A DNA stretch of 64,000 bases from Undibacterium sp. KW1. Lineage in GTDB: Bacteria > Pseudomonadota > Gammaproteobacteria > Burkholderiales > Burkholderiaceae_D. The stretch covers positions 558,001-622,000 of the forward strand of contig NZ_AP018439.1 of assembly GCF_009937955.1 (NCBI RefSeq), given 5' to 3'. Positions within the stretch are counted from its first letter, which is position 1, and each line of letters begins with the position of its first letter. The notes under the pieces are model-generated. The model did not search any database, had not been told where the DNA came from, and saw only the letters and a program-made list of their open reading frames with translations. Shown in pieces: positions 9,382 to 18,447 of the stretch. A program made the position numbers and the translations under genes.

Positions 9382-9494
9382 GCCAGAAGTATAAACGAAA
9401 TCCGCAAAGCAAAAACTTTGCCAGTTGTAACGTAATGAATTATGTTTGCCCAAAAGCAGGATGACAAGGCGATAAATCGGCAATAATAGACGAC

Positions 9495-10658
9495 ATGACA
9501 GGACTGGACACCACACTTTTATTGCTGGCTGCTGCCGTATTGGGCGTGGTCGCATTCCGTATGTTGCAACTGCCGCCCATGCTGGGTTATCTGGTGGTTG
9601 GCATCTTCGTAGGCCCGCACGGTTTTGGCATGGCTGAAGACAGTGCCGTGACCCATGAACTGGCCGAATTTGGCGTGGTCTTCCTGATGTTTTCGATAGG
9701 GCTGGAGTTCTCGCTGTCCAAACTCATGGCCATGCGCAAGGTAGTATTTGGCCTGGGCATGGCGCAGGTACTGGTCACGATACTGACCAGCATGGTATTT
9801 GGCTGGGTCGCCAGCCGCTGGCTGCCTGGCATGTTCCAGATTAGTTGGGAAGCCTCATTCGCCCTTGGCGGTGCGCTGGCTATGTCTTCCACCGCCATCG
9901 TCTCCAAAATGCTGACGGAAAGGCTGGAGCTCGAAAGCCTGCATGGCAGGCAAATCATCAGCGTATTGCTGTTCCAGGATCTGGCCGTGGTACCGCTGCT
10001 GATCCTCGTGCCTGCGCTGGCATCCAAATCACCTGATCTTGGCAAAACCCTGGCACTGGCCAGTGGCAAGGCGGCGGCGGTGCTGGTATTGCTGCTGGTG
10101 GTCGGGCAAAAACTCATGCGCACCTGGTTTCATATCGTGGTCAAGCGGCGCTCGCAAGAGTTGTTCATGCTTAATCTCTTGTTCATTACGCTGGGCGCTG
10201 CCTGGCTGACAGAGAAAGCTGGTTTGTCGATGGCGCTGGGTGCTTTTGTCGCCGGCATGCTGATCTCGGAGACTGAATACCGCCATCAGGTGGAAGAGGA
10301 CATCAAGCCCTTCCGCGACGTTTTGCTGGGGTTGTTCTTTATTACTGTCGGCATGCTGCTCAATGTGCGGCTGGTATATGAGCAATTCTGGCTGGTGCTG
10401 TTGTTGCTGACAGGGCCTGTCCTGTTGAAACTGGTATTGATCGCGGCGCTGGCCAGGGCATTTGGCAATTCCACCAGCGTTGCCTTGCGTACTGGTCTGG
10501 GTCTGGCGCAGGCCGGTGAATTCGGCTTCGTTTTGTTGAATCAGGCAGGTGGCTTGCAACTGGTAGACCCCATGCTGGTGCAATTGATTTTGGCGTCGAT
10601 GGTGATTTCCATGCTGATCTCCCCTTCATCCTGTCCAAATCTGATGCTATCGTCATGA
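9495..10658 (+). CDS. KefB/KefC-type cation:proton antiporter, membrane part (frame broken)
   Basis: N-terminal part of a CPA2 monovalent cation:proton antiporter. About 12 hydrophobic segments are visible, with FGVVFLMFSIGLEFS, GGALAMSSTAIVSKML and LLFQDLAVVPLLIL, all typical of KefB/KefC/YbaL proteins. The frame ends SSCPNLMLSS just past the last membrane segment. Adding one C to the CCCC run at 10621-10624 makes the reading continue as ISPFILSKSDAIV into the following TrkA-type domain, giving one protein of about 660 residues (9495-11476). As given, the antiporter lacks its regulatory domain. It is divergent from kdsD across 113 bases. Confidence 0.85.
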   Translation: MTGLDTTLLLLAAAVLGVVAFRMLQLPPMLGYLVVGIFVGPHGFGMAEDSAVTHELAEFGVVFLMFSIGLEFSLSKLMAMRKVVFGLGMAQVLVTILTSMVFGWVASRWLPGMFQISWEASFALGGALAMSSTAIVSKMLTERLELESLHGRQIISVLLFQDLAVVPLLILVPALASKSPDLGKTLALASGKAAAVLVLLLVVGQKLMRTWFHIVVKRRSQELFMLNLLFITLGAAWLTEKAGLSMALGAFVAGMLISETEYRHQVEEDIKPFRDVLLGLFFITVGMLLNVRLVYEQFWLVLLLLTGPVLLKLVLIAALARAFGNSTSVALRTGLGLAQAGEFGFVLLNQAGGLQLVDPMLVQLILASMVISMLISPSSCPNLMLSS

Positions 10659-11476
10659 AGTTCTCTGCCAATGAATGGATGATGCAGTCGCTGGCACTGA
10701 CCCAGATTGCGGCCCGCACCATGACCACCAGGAAGCATGTGATCATTGCCGGTTTTGGCCGTAGCGGTCAGAGTCTGGCGCGTATCCTGGCAGAAGAAAA
10801 TATCGATTACCATGCCCTTGATCTTGACCCTGACCGCGTGCGGGAAGCGCAGACTGCCGGTGCCAATGTCTCGTATGGCGATGCGGCACGTCGTGAAAGC
10901 CTGCTGGCTGCGGGCGTCAACCGCGCCTCGGCATTGGTGGTGACTTACACCAGCACTGCATCCGCGCTCAAGGTTTTGCATTTCGTCAATGAGATGAACC
11001 CCAGCCTGCCTGTTATTGTGCGCAGTCATGATGATGTCGATCTTGATAAACTCAGGACCGCCGGGGCTACGGAAGTCGTACCAGAACTCATGGAAGGCAG
11101 CCTGATGCTGGCCTCGCATGCCCTGGTCATGCTGGGTGTACCCTTGCGCCGCGTGGTGCACCGGGTGCAGGCTGCCAGGGATGCACGCTATGAATCGCTG
11201 CGTGGCTTCTTCCACGGTGCCAGTGATGCTGCCGATAGCCCTGAGAACATGCAGATACGTCTGCATACCGTCATCCTGACAGAGCGTGCCAAGGCGATAG
11301 GCCAGCATTTGCCAGACTTGAAGCTCGAAGAGCTGGAAGTCGATATACATACTGTGCGCCGTGGCAAAGCCAGGCTGGCACAGCTCGAAGACATTGTTTT
11401 ACAGAATGGCGACGTGGTTGTTGTCAGGGGAACTTCCGAAGCCGTCGCTAGAGCAGAGCAGCGGCTGTTAAAATAG
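10655..11476 (+). CDS. KefB/KefC-type antiporter, cytosolic TrkA-N/TrkA-C part (same gene, shifted frame)
   Basis: The 273-residue frame holds an RCK/TrkA-N Rossmann domain (HVIIAGFGRSGQSLARIL, with the G-x-G-x-x-G dinucleotide motif at GFGRSG) and a C-terminal TrkA-C domain ending in DVVVVRGTSEAVARAE. These are the regulatory domains normally fused to the antiporter upstream. The frame overlaps the membrane part by 4 bases, and the ATG at 10655 codes an internal methionine of the fused protein. I regard the two entries as one gene split by a one-base deletion. Confidence 0.85.
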   Translation: MKFSANEWMMQSLALTQIAARTMTTRKHVIIAGFGRSGQSLARILAEENIDYHALDLDPDRVREAQTAGANVSYGDAARRESLLAAGVNRASALVVTYTSTASALKVLHFVNEMNPSLPVIVRSHDDVDLDKLRTAGATEVVPELMEGSLMLASHALVMLGVPLRRVVHRVQAARDARYESLRGFFHGASDAADSPENMQIRLHTVILTERAKAIGQHLPDLKLEELEVDIHTVRRGKARLAQLEDIVLQNGDVVVVRGTSEAVARAEQRLLK

Positions 11477-11508
11477 CGGGTTATTTTAAAATTTGAAGGA
11501 CATGCTTG

Positions 11509-12051
11509 ATGTTAAATCCATCAGAGTACATTAAACAACATATACGCACGGTGGAAAACTGGCCACAAGCAGGCGTGATGTTCCGCGACATTACCCCCTT
11601 GTTGCAAAATCCTAAAGTATTCCGCGTACTCATTGATATGTTCGTACATCGCTACATGGATGAAAAGCTAGATGTCGTGGCTGGCCTGGATGCACGCGGC
11701 TTCATCATAGGCTCAGTAGTCGCCTATGAACTGAACCTGGGTTTCGTACCTATCCGCAAGAAAGGCAAGCTGCCTTTCCATACCGTATCGGAGCAATATG
11801 AGCTTGAATATGGCAGCGCGACAGTGGAATTGCATTCCGATGCCTGCAAAAAAGGTGACCGCGTCGTCCTCATCGATGACCTGATTGCCACTGGTGGCAC
11901 CATGATGGCAGGCAAGAAATTGCTGGAGCGTCTGGGCGCAACGGTAGTTGAAGGTGCTGTCATCGTTGATCTGCCTGAACTCGGTGGTTCTAAAATTATC
12001 AAGGACAGTGGCTTACCCTTGTTCACAGTCTGTAATTTCGACGGACATTGA
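11509..12051 (+). CDS. apt: Adenine phosphoribosyltransferase
   Basis: Salvages adenine to AMP with PRPP. The 180-residue protein has the PRPP-binding motif [13 protein letters not shown] (119-131) and the family segments [16 protein letters not shown] and [13 protein letters not shown] 11509 has AAGGA about 9 bases upstream; a TTG directly before it (11506) is the alternative. Its stop lies 33 bases from the antiporter gene upstream and overlaps the longest version of the next gene. Confidence 0.96.
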   Translation: MLNPSEYIKQHIRTVENWPQAGVMFRDITPLLQNPKVFRVLIDMFVHRYMDEKLDVVAGLDARGFIIGSVVAYELNLGFVPIRKKGKLPFHTVSEQYELEYGSATVELHSDACKKGDRVVLIDDLIATGGTMMAGKKLLERLGATVVEGAVIVDLPELGGSKIIKDSGLPLFTVCNFDGH

Positions 12052-12074
12052 CAGGCTGGCAGGTACTCACTCGC

Positions 12075-12527
12075 ATGCATGAGTTTCACATCGGCGCAGC
12101 AGACCCGGCCTTGCCCGAGGCGGTGGTTTTGCTGGATGAGCTTTCCGAACGTCTGGCTGCAATCACCGGCAGTAGCGGACGCTCATCCTTTGACCCAGAA
12201 GATGTGCGCGTGCCAGGTGCCTTGTTTGTGCTGGCACGCAACGAAGATGGCAAGGCCGTGGGTTGCGGTGCTTTTCGTCCGATGGGCGAGGGGGCGGCTG
12301 AAGTCAAGCGCATGTACGCACAGGTATCGGGTGTGGGTCTTGCCGTATTGGCACATCTTGAAGCTGCCGCCAAAGAATTTGGTTACCTGAGGCTATGTCT
12401 GGAAACCCGCCTCATCAACCAGCGTGCAGTCACTTTCTATGAAAAACATGGCTACGCACGGATTCCAAATTTTGGTAAATATGCCGGACGGACAGAGGCT
12501 GTTTGCTTTGAGAAAATACTCAAGTAA
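12075..12527 (+). CDS. GNAT family N-acetyltransferase
   Basis: 150-residue acetyltransferase of the GNAT fold. Motif A is the VKRMYAQVSGVGLAVLAHLE region (acetyl-CoA binding loop QVSGVG) and motif B is LETRLINQRAVTFYEKHGY, in which the tyrosine usually serves as general acid. The substrate cannot be told. ATG 12075 is chosen; a TTG at 12048 overlapping the apt stop would add nine residues. Probably co-transcribed with apt and ended by the terminator that follows. Confidence 0.82.
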   Translation: MHEFHIGAADPALPEAVVLLDELSERLAAITGSSGRSSFDPEDVRVPGALFVLARNEDGKAVGCGAFRPMGEGAAEVKRMYAQVSGVGLAVLAHLEAAAKEFGYLRLCLETRLINQRAVTFYEKHGYARIPNFGKYAGRTEAVCFEKILK

Positions 12528-12552
12528 TCATATAAAAGACTCACGATTGCTT

Positions 12553-12593
12553 AAATGCCAAACCCCTGCAAAGGGGGGGGCATTTTTCTTTTT
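12553..12593 (+). terminator. Rho-independent terminator after the apt-acetyltransferase pair
   Basis: Stem AAATGCC / GGCATTT with an inner CCCCT / AGGGG pairing, then TTTTTCTTTTT. The 3' arm contains a run of eight G, so its exact length may be subject to sequencing error. Confidence 0.75.
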
Positions 12594-12623
12594 AGGACTT
12601 ATTCGTTACAAATAGCAAGAAAT

Positions 12624-12652
12624 CTGCACAAAGCCCAGAGCTGCGCTATACT
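12624..12652 (+). promoter_or_regulatory. Candidate promoter for the SAH riboswitch-ahcY transcript
   Basis: CTGCAC (12624-12629), a 17-base spacer and TATACT (12647-12652). The predicted start falls at about 12659, right at the 5' end of the riboswitch, which supports the call. Confidence 0.5.
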
Positions 12653-12660
12653 TCAAATCT

Positions 12661-12728
12661 TCCAAGGAGCGTTGCGACGAAAACGTTAAGTTTTTGCCAG
12701 GCTTGGGATATCCATAACTGCGCTCACG
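12661..12728 (+). promoter_or_regulatory. S-adenosylhomocysteine (SAH) riboswitch
   Basis: The conserved core of the SAH aptamer is visible: CCAAGGAGCGTTGCGAC at the 5' side, GCCAGGCTTGG in the middle and AACTGCGCTCACG at the 3' side. CCAAG (12662-12666) can pair with CTTGG (12702-12706), and GAGCG (12667-12671) with CGCTC (12721-12725) as the pseudoknot. It lies directly before ahcY, the known target of this class in proteobacteria. SAH binding would raise expression of the enzyme that removes SAH. The 3' end is followed about 17 bases later by the strong ribosome-binding site AAAGGAGGG. Confidence 0.9.
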
Positions 12729-12757
12729 TTACTTTTTTCACTAGAAAGGAGGGCGTG

Positions 12758-14188
12758 ATGAACGCCGTCGTAGCAAATACATCCACTACCAATACTTCTC
12801 AAGATTTTTTCGTTGCTGACCTGAGTCTCGCTGATTGGGGCCGTAAAGAAATCCGTATTGCTGAAACAGAAATGCCGGGCCTGATGGCTATCCGTGAAGA
12901 GTTCGCCGCTAGCCAGCCATTGAAGGGTGCCCGTATCACCGGTTCCCTGCACATGACTATCCAGACTGCCGTGTTGATTGAAACACTGCTGGCCCTGGGT
13001 GCAGAAGTGCGCTGGGCATCTTGCAATATTTACTCCACGCAAGATCATGCTGCTGCAGCGATTGCTGCTGGCGGCACACCAGTGTTCGCTTTCAAAGGCG
13101 AAAACCTGGATGAGTACTGGGATTTCACCCACCGTATTTTCGAATGGAAAGACGGCGGCTATTCCAACATGATTCTTGATGATGGCGGCGACGCGACATT
13201 GTTGCTGCATCTGGGTACTCGTGCTGAAACAGATATTTCTGTCTTGGCCAACCCAGGTTCAGAAGAAGAAATCTGCCTGTTCAATGCGATCAAAAAACAC
13301 CTGGCTATCGATGCTACCTGGTACTCCAAACGCCTGGCAGAAATCAAGGGCGTGACAGAAGAAACAACCACAGGCGTACATCGCCTGTACCAGATGCACA
13401 AAGATGGCAAACTGGCTTTCCCTGCCATCAACGTCAATGACTCCGTCACCAAGTCAAAATTCGACAACCTGTATGGCTGCCGTGAATCCCTGGTGGATGG
13501 CATCAAGCGTGCAACTGACGTCATGATCGCTGGCAAAGTTGCCGTTATCGCCGGTTACGGTGATGTAGGCAAGGGCTCTGCCCAAGCCATGCGTGCTTTG
13601 TCTGCACAGGTTTGGGTGACTGAAATCGATCCTATCTGCGCATTGCAGGCAGCGATGGAAGGCTACCGCGTTGTGACCATGGAATATGCTGCTGAACATG
13701 GCGATATTTTCGTGACGACGACAGGTAACTACCACGTCATCAGTCATGCTCACATGCTGAAGATGAAAGACCAGGCCATCGTTTGCAACATCGGTCACTT
13801 CGATAATGAAATCGACGTCGCCGCATTGAAGCAATACACTTGGGAAAACATCAAGCCACAAGTTGACCACGTGATTTTCCCTGACGGCAAACGCATCATC
13901 CTGCTGGCAGAAGGCCGCCTGGTGAACCTGGGTTGCGGTACAGGCCACCCATCCTATGTCATGAGTTCTTCTTTTGCTAACCAGACTATTGCGCAAATTG
14001 AATTGTTTGCCAATACAGCGAAATATCCAGTCGGCGTTTACACCTTGCCTAAACATCTGGATGAAAAAGTCGCGCGTCTGCAATTGAAAAAACTCAATGC
14101 ACAACTGAGCGTGCTGACAGAAGAGCAGGCTGCCTATATAGGCGTGAATCAAAATGGCCCATACAAGCCAGATCACTACCGTTATTAA
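12758..14188 (+). CDS. ahcY: Adenosylhomocysteinase
   Basis: Hydrolyses S-adenosylhomocysteine to adenosine and homocysteine, relieving product inhibition of methyltransferases. The 476-residue protein has the NAD-binding [12 protein letters not shown] (about 266-277), the [20 protein letters not shown] active-site region and the C-terminal PDHYRY found across the family. ATG 12758 is chosen over the adjoining GTG 12755 because AAAGGAGGG (12745-12753) is then better spaced. The riboswitch upstream and metF downstream tie it to the methyl cycle. Confidence 0.97.
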   Translation: MNAVVANTSTTNTSQDFFVADLSLADWGRKEIRIAETEMPGLMAIREEFAASQPLKGARITGSLHMTIQTAVLIETLLALGAEVRWASCNIYSTQDHAAAAIAAGGTPVFAFKGENLDEYWDFTHRIFEWKDGGYSNMILDDGGDATLLLHLGTRAETDISVLANPGSEEEICLFNAIKKHLAIDATWYSKRLAEIKGVTEETTTGVHRLYQMHKDGKLAFPAINVNDSVTKSKFDNLYGCRESLVDGIKRATDVMIAGKVAVIAGYGDVGKGSAQAMRALSAQVWVTEIDPICALQAAMEGYRVVTMEYAAEHGDIFVTTTGNYHVISHAHMLKMKDQAIVCNIGHFDNEIDVAALKQYTWENIKPQVDHVIFPDGKRIILLAEGRLVNLGCGTGHPSYVMSSSFANQTIAQIELFANTAKYPVGVYTLPKHLDEKVARLQLKKLNAQLSVLTEEQAAYIGVNQNGPYKPDHYRY

Positions 14189-14199
14189 TTAGCTGGTGC

Positions 14200-14273
14200 A
14201 CTTGCGCGGGTATGCCATCAACAAGCCCGCGCAAGTCAGTGCAATGAAACCGTATCGTTCATCGATACGGTTT
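14200..14273. other. Two perfect hairpins between ahcY and the next gene
   Basis: ACTTGCGCGGG (14200-14210) pairs with CCCGCGCAAGT (14226-14236), and AAACCGTATCG (14247-14257) with CGATACGGTTT (14263-14273). Both stems are 11 bp and perfect. The T-tract after the second is short (TTT), so full termination is doubtful; they may instead protect the ahcY mRNA end or reduce read-through. Confidence 0.6.
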
Positions 14274-14297
14274 ACCCACCTACAGACAGGAGCATGT

Positions 14298-14657
14298 ATG
14301 CGTTTACTGGCAAGCTGGTTGATCAATGCTTTGGCCCTGCTGGCCATTCCTTACCTGATTTCGTCGGTACAGATAGACAGCTTTACTACCGCTCTGGTCG
14401 TGGCAGTTGTGCTGGGTCTGGTGAACACGGTTATCCGTCCCATAGTCTTGATACTGACTTTACCAGCAACGGTACTGAGTCTGGGTCTGTTCATTTTCGT
14501 CATTAATGGCCTGATGTTCTGGGCAGTGGCGAATATGGTCGATGGCTTCCACGTTACCGGCTTCTGGGCTGCAGTGGGTGGCGCATTGTTGTACAGCGTG
14601 ATCTCCTGGGCACTCTCGACCTTATTGTTGCAAAATAAAAAAGATGAAGACGCCTAA
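14298..14657 (+). CDS. Phage holin superfamily IV-like small membrane protein
   Basis: 119-residue integral membrane protein with four hydrophobic segments and the PF04020-type stretch VLGLVNTVIRPIVLILTLP. Family members are annotated as 'phage holin family' or YvlD-like, but the function of this chromosomal type is unknown and no phage gene is near. ATG 14298 with AGGAG upstream is chosen; the longer frame runs through the hairpins before it. Its end overlaps metF by 14 bases, so the two are coupled. Confidence 0.82.
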   Translation: MRLLASWLINALALLAIPYLISSVQIDSFTTALVVAVVLGLVNTVIRPIVLILTLPATVLSLGLFIFVINGLMFWAVANMVDGFHVTGFWAAVGGALLYSVISWALSTLLLQNKKDEDA

Positions 14658-15471
14658 TTTCAGCATAGAATTTTTCCCGCCCAAGACGGCGGAAGGCACG
14701 GAAAAGCTGCGTGTCACACGGGCCAAACTGGCCGAACTTAATCCTAAATATTTCTCTGTCACTTTCGGTGCTGGCGGCACTACCCAGCAGGGTACGCTTG
14801 ATACCGTGACCGAGATACGCCGCGAAGGCCATGATGCCGCACCGCATCTGTCCTGCGTGGGTGGTACGCGTGAATCGATACGGGCTATCCTGAATGAATT
14901 CAAGGCCAATGATATCCGCCGCCTGGTCGCCTTGCGCGGCGACTTGCCCAGTGGCTATGGCATGGGCGGTGAATTCCGTTATGCTAATGAACTGGTCGAA
15001 TTTATCCGTGCCGAGACTGGCGACTGGTTCCATATTGAAGTGGCGGCCTATCCTGAAATGCATCCACAGGCACGTTCACCGCAAGACGATCTGAACAGCT
15101 TCGTGCGCAAGATGAATGCTGGTGCGAATGCTGCAATCACCCAGTATTTTTACAATGCTGATGCCTACTTCCGCTTTGTTGAGGAAGCACGCAAGGCGGG
15201 CGTGACTGCACCTATTGTCGCAGGCATCATGCCTATCACCAATAGCACGCAGTTACAGCGTTTCTCTGAAATGTGCGGCGCAGAAATCCCGCGCTGGATA
15301 CGTTTGAAGCTCGCCAGTTATGGTGACGACACTGCGTCGATCAAGGCCTTTGGCCTTGATGTTGTGACCGCCATGTGCGAGCGACTGCTCGCAGGTGGTG
15401 CGCCGGGCCTGCATTTCTATTCTTTGAACCAGGCAGCAGCGACGACAGCAATCTGGCAGCGATTGATTTGA
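14644..15471 (+). CDS. metF: 5,10-methylenetetrahydrofolate reductase
   Basis: Flavoenzyme that makes 5-methyl-THF for methionine synthesis. The 275-residue protein has the catalytic glutamate in FSIEFFPPKT (Glu9), the VTFGAGGTT loop and LRGDLP, which contacts FAD/folate. It fits the methyl cycle started by ahcY. Confidence 0.95.
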   Translation: MKTPNFSIEFFPPKTAEGTEKLRVTRAKLAELNPKYFSVTFGAGGTTQQGTLDTVTEIRREGHDAAPHLSCVGGTRESIRAILNEFKANDIRRLVALRGDLPSGYGMGGEFRYANELVEFIRAETGDWFHIEVAAYPEMHPQARSPQDDLNSFVRKMNAGANAAITQYFYNADAYFRFVEEARKAGVTAPIVAGIMPITNSTQLQRFSEMCGAEIPRWIRLKLASYGDDTASIKAFGLDVVTAMCERLLAGGAPGLHFYSLNQAAATTAIWQRLI

Positions 15472-15519
15472 TATAGCATCAGTCAGTGGCCTCCTTTAAG
15501 GGAATGGGCTTGTGAATGT

Positions 15520-15975
15520 ATGAATTTTGATTCTTTTCCTCAAGTTGCCTGCCTGCTGCTTGCGCTGTTTGGTTTGCTTGCTCTGGCGTTGGCCATGCGT
15601 GACCTTTGGGGAGCATGGCAAAGCAGGTCATGGCCTGCGACCGAGGGGGAAATAGTACATTCCAAGGTACAGCGTTTTTCTCGACGCACAGGAAGTGAAG
15701 GTAATACCTGGACGTGGCGGATTCACTACGAATATGTCCTGAACGGAACCAGGCATAAAGGCTGGCGCGCATATTACGGTAGTGAACCAACGCTAGGTGT
15801 TGCCCGCAATATCGTGGCCAGGTTTCCTGCCGGAGCTGCAGTGAAAGTGTATTACTATCCAAAGCAGCCGGGCACTAGCGTGCTGATTCCCGGATTCAAT
15901 CGTTATACCTACGGTGGCCTCATCCTGGCATTGTTGTTCTTTTCACTGATGGCGTGGCTGTGGCAATATCGTTAG
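15520..15975 (+). CDS. DUF3592-type membrane protein
   Basis: 151 residues: an N-terminal membrane segment (about 10-30), an extracytoplasmic beta-rich part containing WPATEGEIVHSKVQ and YEYVLNGTRHKG, then VKVYYYPKQPGTSVLIPG and a C-terminal membrane segment. This is the DUF3592 layout. Function unknown. Confidence 0.75.
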   Translation: MNFDSFPQVACLLLALFGLLALALAMRDLWGAWQSRSWPATEGEIVHSKVQRFSRRTGSEGNTWTWRIHYEYVLNGTRHKGWRAYYGSEPTLGVARNIVARFPAGAAVKVYYYPKQPGTSVLIPGFNRYTYGGLILALLFFSLMAWLWQYR

Positions 15976-16021
15976 CCACAGCTGGCAGTGCACAGAGTGC
16001 GTATCAATAACATAGGCATAG

Positions 16022-16924
16022 CTAGCGCAGACCCAGCCACAAACCCAAAGGTACAAACAGTAGGGCAGCGGCATTGCCGAGCAAGACGATAGACGCGACC
16101 TTGTCAGGCTCCTGTTTATATTGCTCTGCCACCATGAAACAAAATACTGCAGGTGGCAATGCCGCAAACAGATACATCTGGCCGCGCTGGGTTGGCGTCA
16201 GCGGCAAGATAAGTTCCAGTATCCCGGCCACCAGCAAACCTGCCAGCGGGCAGACGATGGCGCCTGCCATGCCTATGCGCCAGCTCGCGAAATTGATATC
16301 CAGCATGCGCACGCCCAGCGCAAACAACATGATGGGGATGCAGGCATCCCCCGTCATCTTCAAAGCCAGGAATAAGGTAGGCTGCAGAGGGATATGCAAA
16401 ATGGCAAACAGCATGCCTGCCGCCATGGCCAGCATCATAGGGCTCAGCAAAAAGCGCCAGGGATTATCCTGATGATCGGGATGCCCATGCTGGATGATGC
16501 GTATGCCCACCGTGAAATACACAAGGTTGCAAGCCATGAACAGCGCCACTGCTGCCGACAGGCCGCTGGTACCAAAGGCCAGTGCTGCCAGTGGCAAACC
16601 CATATTGCCGCAATTGTTATACATCATCGGCGGCACAAAGCTGCGCACGTCGTAACCCAGCAGGCGCGCTACCGGCCAGGCCAGCAAACCTGAGCCCAGG
16701 GCAATCAGGGCACCGGCCAGTATCAGCCACAGGTTGTGGGCAACATCAAAGTCCTTGCCCGCCAGCGCAGTGAAAATCAGTAAGGGGCACAGCACATCCA
16801 TGCTGATGCGGTTGACCGACACCATATCCGTCGCAGCAGCAGGACCCTTGCGCCGCGCATAGGCATAACCCAGTCCTATGATAATAAACACAGGAAGGAT
16901 GATGGATAGTATGCGTTCTATCAT
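16022..16924 (-). CDS. AEC family transporter
   Basis: 300-residue membrane protein with about ten hydrophobic segments in two inverted halves, starting IERILSIILPVFIIIGLGYA. The conserved MYNNCGNMGLPLAALAFG stretch marks the auxin-efflux-carrier/malate-permease family, which exports or imports organic acids or small metabolites. Substrate not deducible. Transcribed alone. Confidence 0.88.
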   Translation of the reverse strand: MIERILSIILPVFIIIGLGYAYARRKGPAAATDMVSVNRISMDVLCPLLIFTALAGKDFDVAHNLWLILAGALIALGSGLLAWPVARLLGYDVRSFVPPMMYNNCGNMGLPLAALAFGTSGLSAAVALFMACNLVYFTVGIRIIQHGHPDHQDNPWRFLLSPMMLAMAAGMLFAILHIPLQPTLFLALKMTGDACIPIMLFALGVRMLDINFASWRIGMAGAIVCPLAGLLVAGILELILPLTPTQRGQMYLFAALPPAVFCFMVAEQYKQEPDKVASIVLLGNAAALLFVPLGLWLGLR

Positions 16925-17132
16925 GCGTGCGCTTGCCAGAAAAATGGAGAGACAGGTTTACTTCTGTTCACAAGAGTCTAGCCGCTTTGCCAGCTTTGTG
17001 CTGTGGTAGCAAACACAGATGACAAGATTTCATGTGAAGAGGATTAGCCAGCAGCCTTAGTTGCTCTTGATCCATTCTTGATCCACGTCAAGAGCCGTTT
17101 TGCCAGTTTTTCTACAATACCATTTCACATTT

Positions 17133-17933
17133 ATGGCATGCGGGGCTCAATTGGCAATAGAACTTTTTAATGACGGCAAACACATCTGCGTAATGTTCAA
17201 TGATCTGCTGGACGATACTGCAGACCACGCCGTCCAGGCCAATCAGTTCCTTGTCGTATCAGAAGGCGAGGGGGCGTTGATCGATCCTTCCGGCAACCTG
17301 ACCTATAACGCATTGCTGATAAGCCTGCACAAATATCTGCCGAAGAAAGACCTCAAATACCTGTTCGCATCACACCAGGACCCTGACATCATAGGCGCGC
17401 TCGACAAGTGGCTAATGGGGACGAATTGTGATTTGTATGTGTCGAAATTATGGTCGCGCTTTGTACCGCATTTCTGTAACCTGAATCGCTCCGAAGGACG
17501 CATCGTCGGCATCCCCGATGAAGGCATGCCGGTGCGTTTGCGCGACACCATCATCCATGCCGTGCCTGCGCATTTCCTGCATGCTGAAGGCAATTTCCAG
17601 TTCTACGACAGCAAATCAAAAATCCTGTTTTCTGGTGACGTCGGTGCCTCCATGGTCGATGCGCATGACATAGAAACTGCGATCACGACCAGGGCGCAAT
17701 TCCTTGATCATGTGCATACCATGAGCGGTTTTCACAAGCGCTATATGGTGTCGAACAAGGTCTGCCGCCTGTGGGCAAACATGGTCAGGACCATGGATGT
17801 GGATATGCTGGTGCCCCAGCATGGCAGGTATTTCAAAGGCCGCGAAGCAATCACCGCATTCCTGGACTGGATCGAAAACCTGCAATGCGGCATCGATTTG
17901 TTCACGCAGGAACATTACCGCTTCAGGGGCTGA
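17133..17933 (+). CDS. Oxygen-binding di-iron / metallo-beta-lactamase-fold protein
   Basis: About 266 residues of MBL fold related to the oxygen-reducing domain of flavodiiron proteins, without the flavodoxin domain. Iron-site motifs visible are ASHQDPDI (the HxDP variant typical of this group in place of HxHxDH), VPAHFLHAEGNFQFYD, ILFSGDVGASM and VPQHGRYF. It may reduce or sense oxygen or NO; this is inference from family. Start uncertain: ATG 17133 is used, but TTG 17151 (MAIELFNDGKHIC) matches family N-termini and has GGGG in front, and TTG 17100 is also open. It converges with the Lrp gene 6 bases away. Confidence 0.8.
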   Translation: MACGAQLAIELFNDGKHICVMFNDLLDDTADHAVQANQFLVVSEGEGALIDPSGNLTYNALLISLHKYLPKKDLKYLFASHQDPDIIGALDKWLMGTNCDLYVSKLWSRFVPHFCNLNRSEGRIVGIPDEGMPVRLRDTIIHAVPAHFLHAEGNFQFYDSKSKILFSGDVGASMVDAHDIETAITTRAQFLDHVHTMSGFHKRYMVSNKVCRLWANMVRTMDVDMLVPQHGRYFKGREAITAFLDWIENLQCGIDLFTQEHYRFRG

Positions 17934-17939
17934 GCAAGC

Positions 17940-18419
17940 TCAGCTTTTACCGCTTTTCAGTACTGCATAATTCAAGGGCAGGGCCGTGGTGTTCTTGATG
18001 ACCTCCATCACAAAGCTGGAGCTGACATCCTGCAGGTCAGCTACCTTCACCAGCTTTTTATATACCTGATCAAAGCCTGCCATATCGGGCACATAGACTT
18101 TCAATAAGTAGTCGATGTCGCCACTCATGCGCAGGATTTCAACGATCTCAGGTATCGCCCCAACACCTGCAATAAAACGTTGCATCCACTTCTCATTATG
18201 CTGGGCCGCCTTCAGCGCCACCATGACCGTCAAACCGAGGTTCAGCTTCACTGGATCACACAGCGTGACCTGCTGCCTGATGACGCCATCCTCCTGCAGT
18301 TTTTGCACACGGCGCCAGCAGGGCGTGACGGACAAGTGCACGGCCTGGGCCAGATCGGCCAGTGCAATGGAGGCATCTTTCTGCAAGATATTCAGTATTT
18401 CTAGATCAATTTTGTCCAT
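17940..18419 (-). CDS. Lrp/AsnC family transcriptional regulator
   Basis: 159 residues: an N-terminal AsnC-type winged helix (MDKIDLEILNILQKDASIAL, recognition region VTPCWRRVQKLQEDGVI) and a C-terminal RAM ligand-binding domain (MSGDIDYLLKVYVPDMAGFD). It is divergent from a PLP-dependent sulfur amino acid lyase gene, with a Lrp-like palindrome between them, so it probably controls that gene and itself in response to an amino acid, as MdeR and BkdR do. Confidence 0.9.
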   Translation of the reverse strand: MDKIDLEILNILQKDASIALADLAQAVHLSVTPCWRRVQKLQEDGVIRQQVTLCDPVKLNLGLTVMVALKAAQHNEKWMQRFIAGVGAIPEIVEILRMSGDIDYLLKVYVPDMAGFDQVYKKLVKVADLQDVSSSFVMEVIKNTTALPLNYAVLKSGKS

Positions 18420-18432
18420 ATTTTCTAGTTCA

Positions 18433-18447
18433 TAGGAAATTTTCCTA
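18433..18447. promoter_or_regulatory. Lrp-type operator in the lrp/lyase divergent region
   Basis: Perfect 15-base palindrome TAGGAAATTTTCCTA. It matches 13 of 15 positions of the E. coli Lrp consensus YAGHAWATTWTDCTR and ends 13 bases upstream of the regulator start. The surrounding DNA is A/T rich, as at many Lrp sites. Confidence 0.6.

Noticed and set aside
13454..14176. 240-codon open frame opposite ahcY
   Set aside because: Shadow of a well-conserved gene with strong codon bias; no start signals.
14200..14236. GC-rich hairpin after ahcY as a second riboswitch
   Set aside because: It is a simple 11-bp stem with a 15-base loop and no conserved aptamer features.
14298..14657. Holin-like gene as a sign of prophage
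   Set aside because: It lies between ahcY and metF with no phage genes nearby; the family is common in chromosomes.
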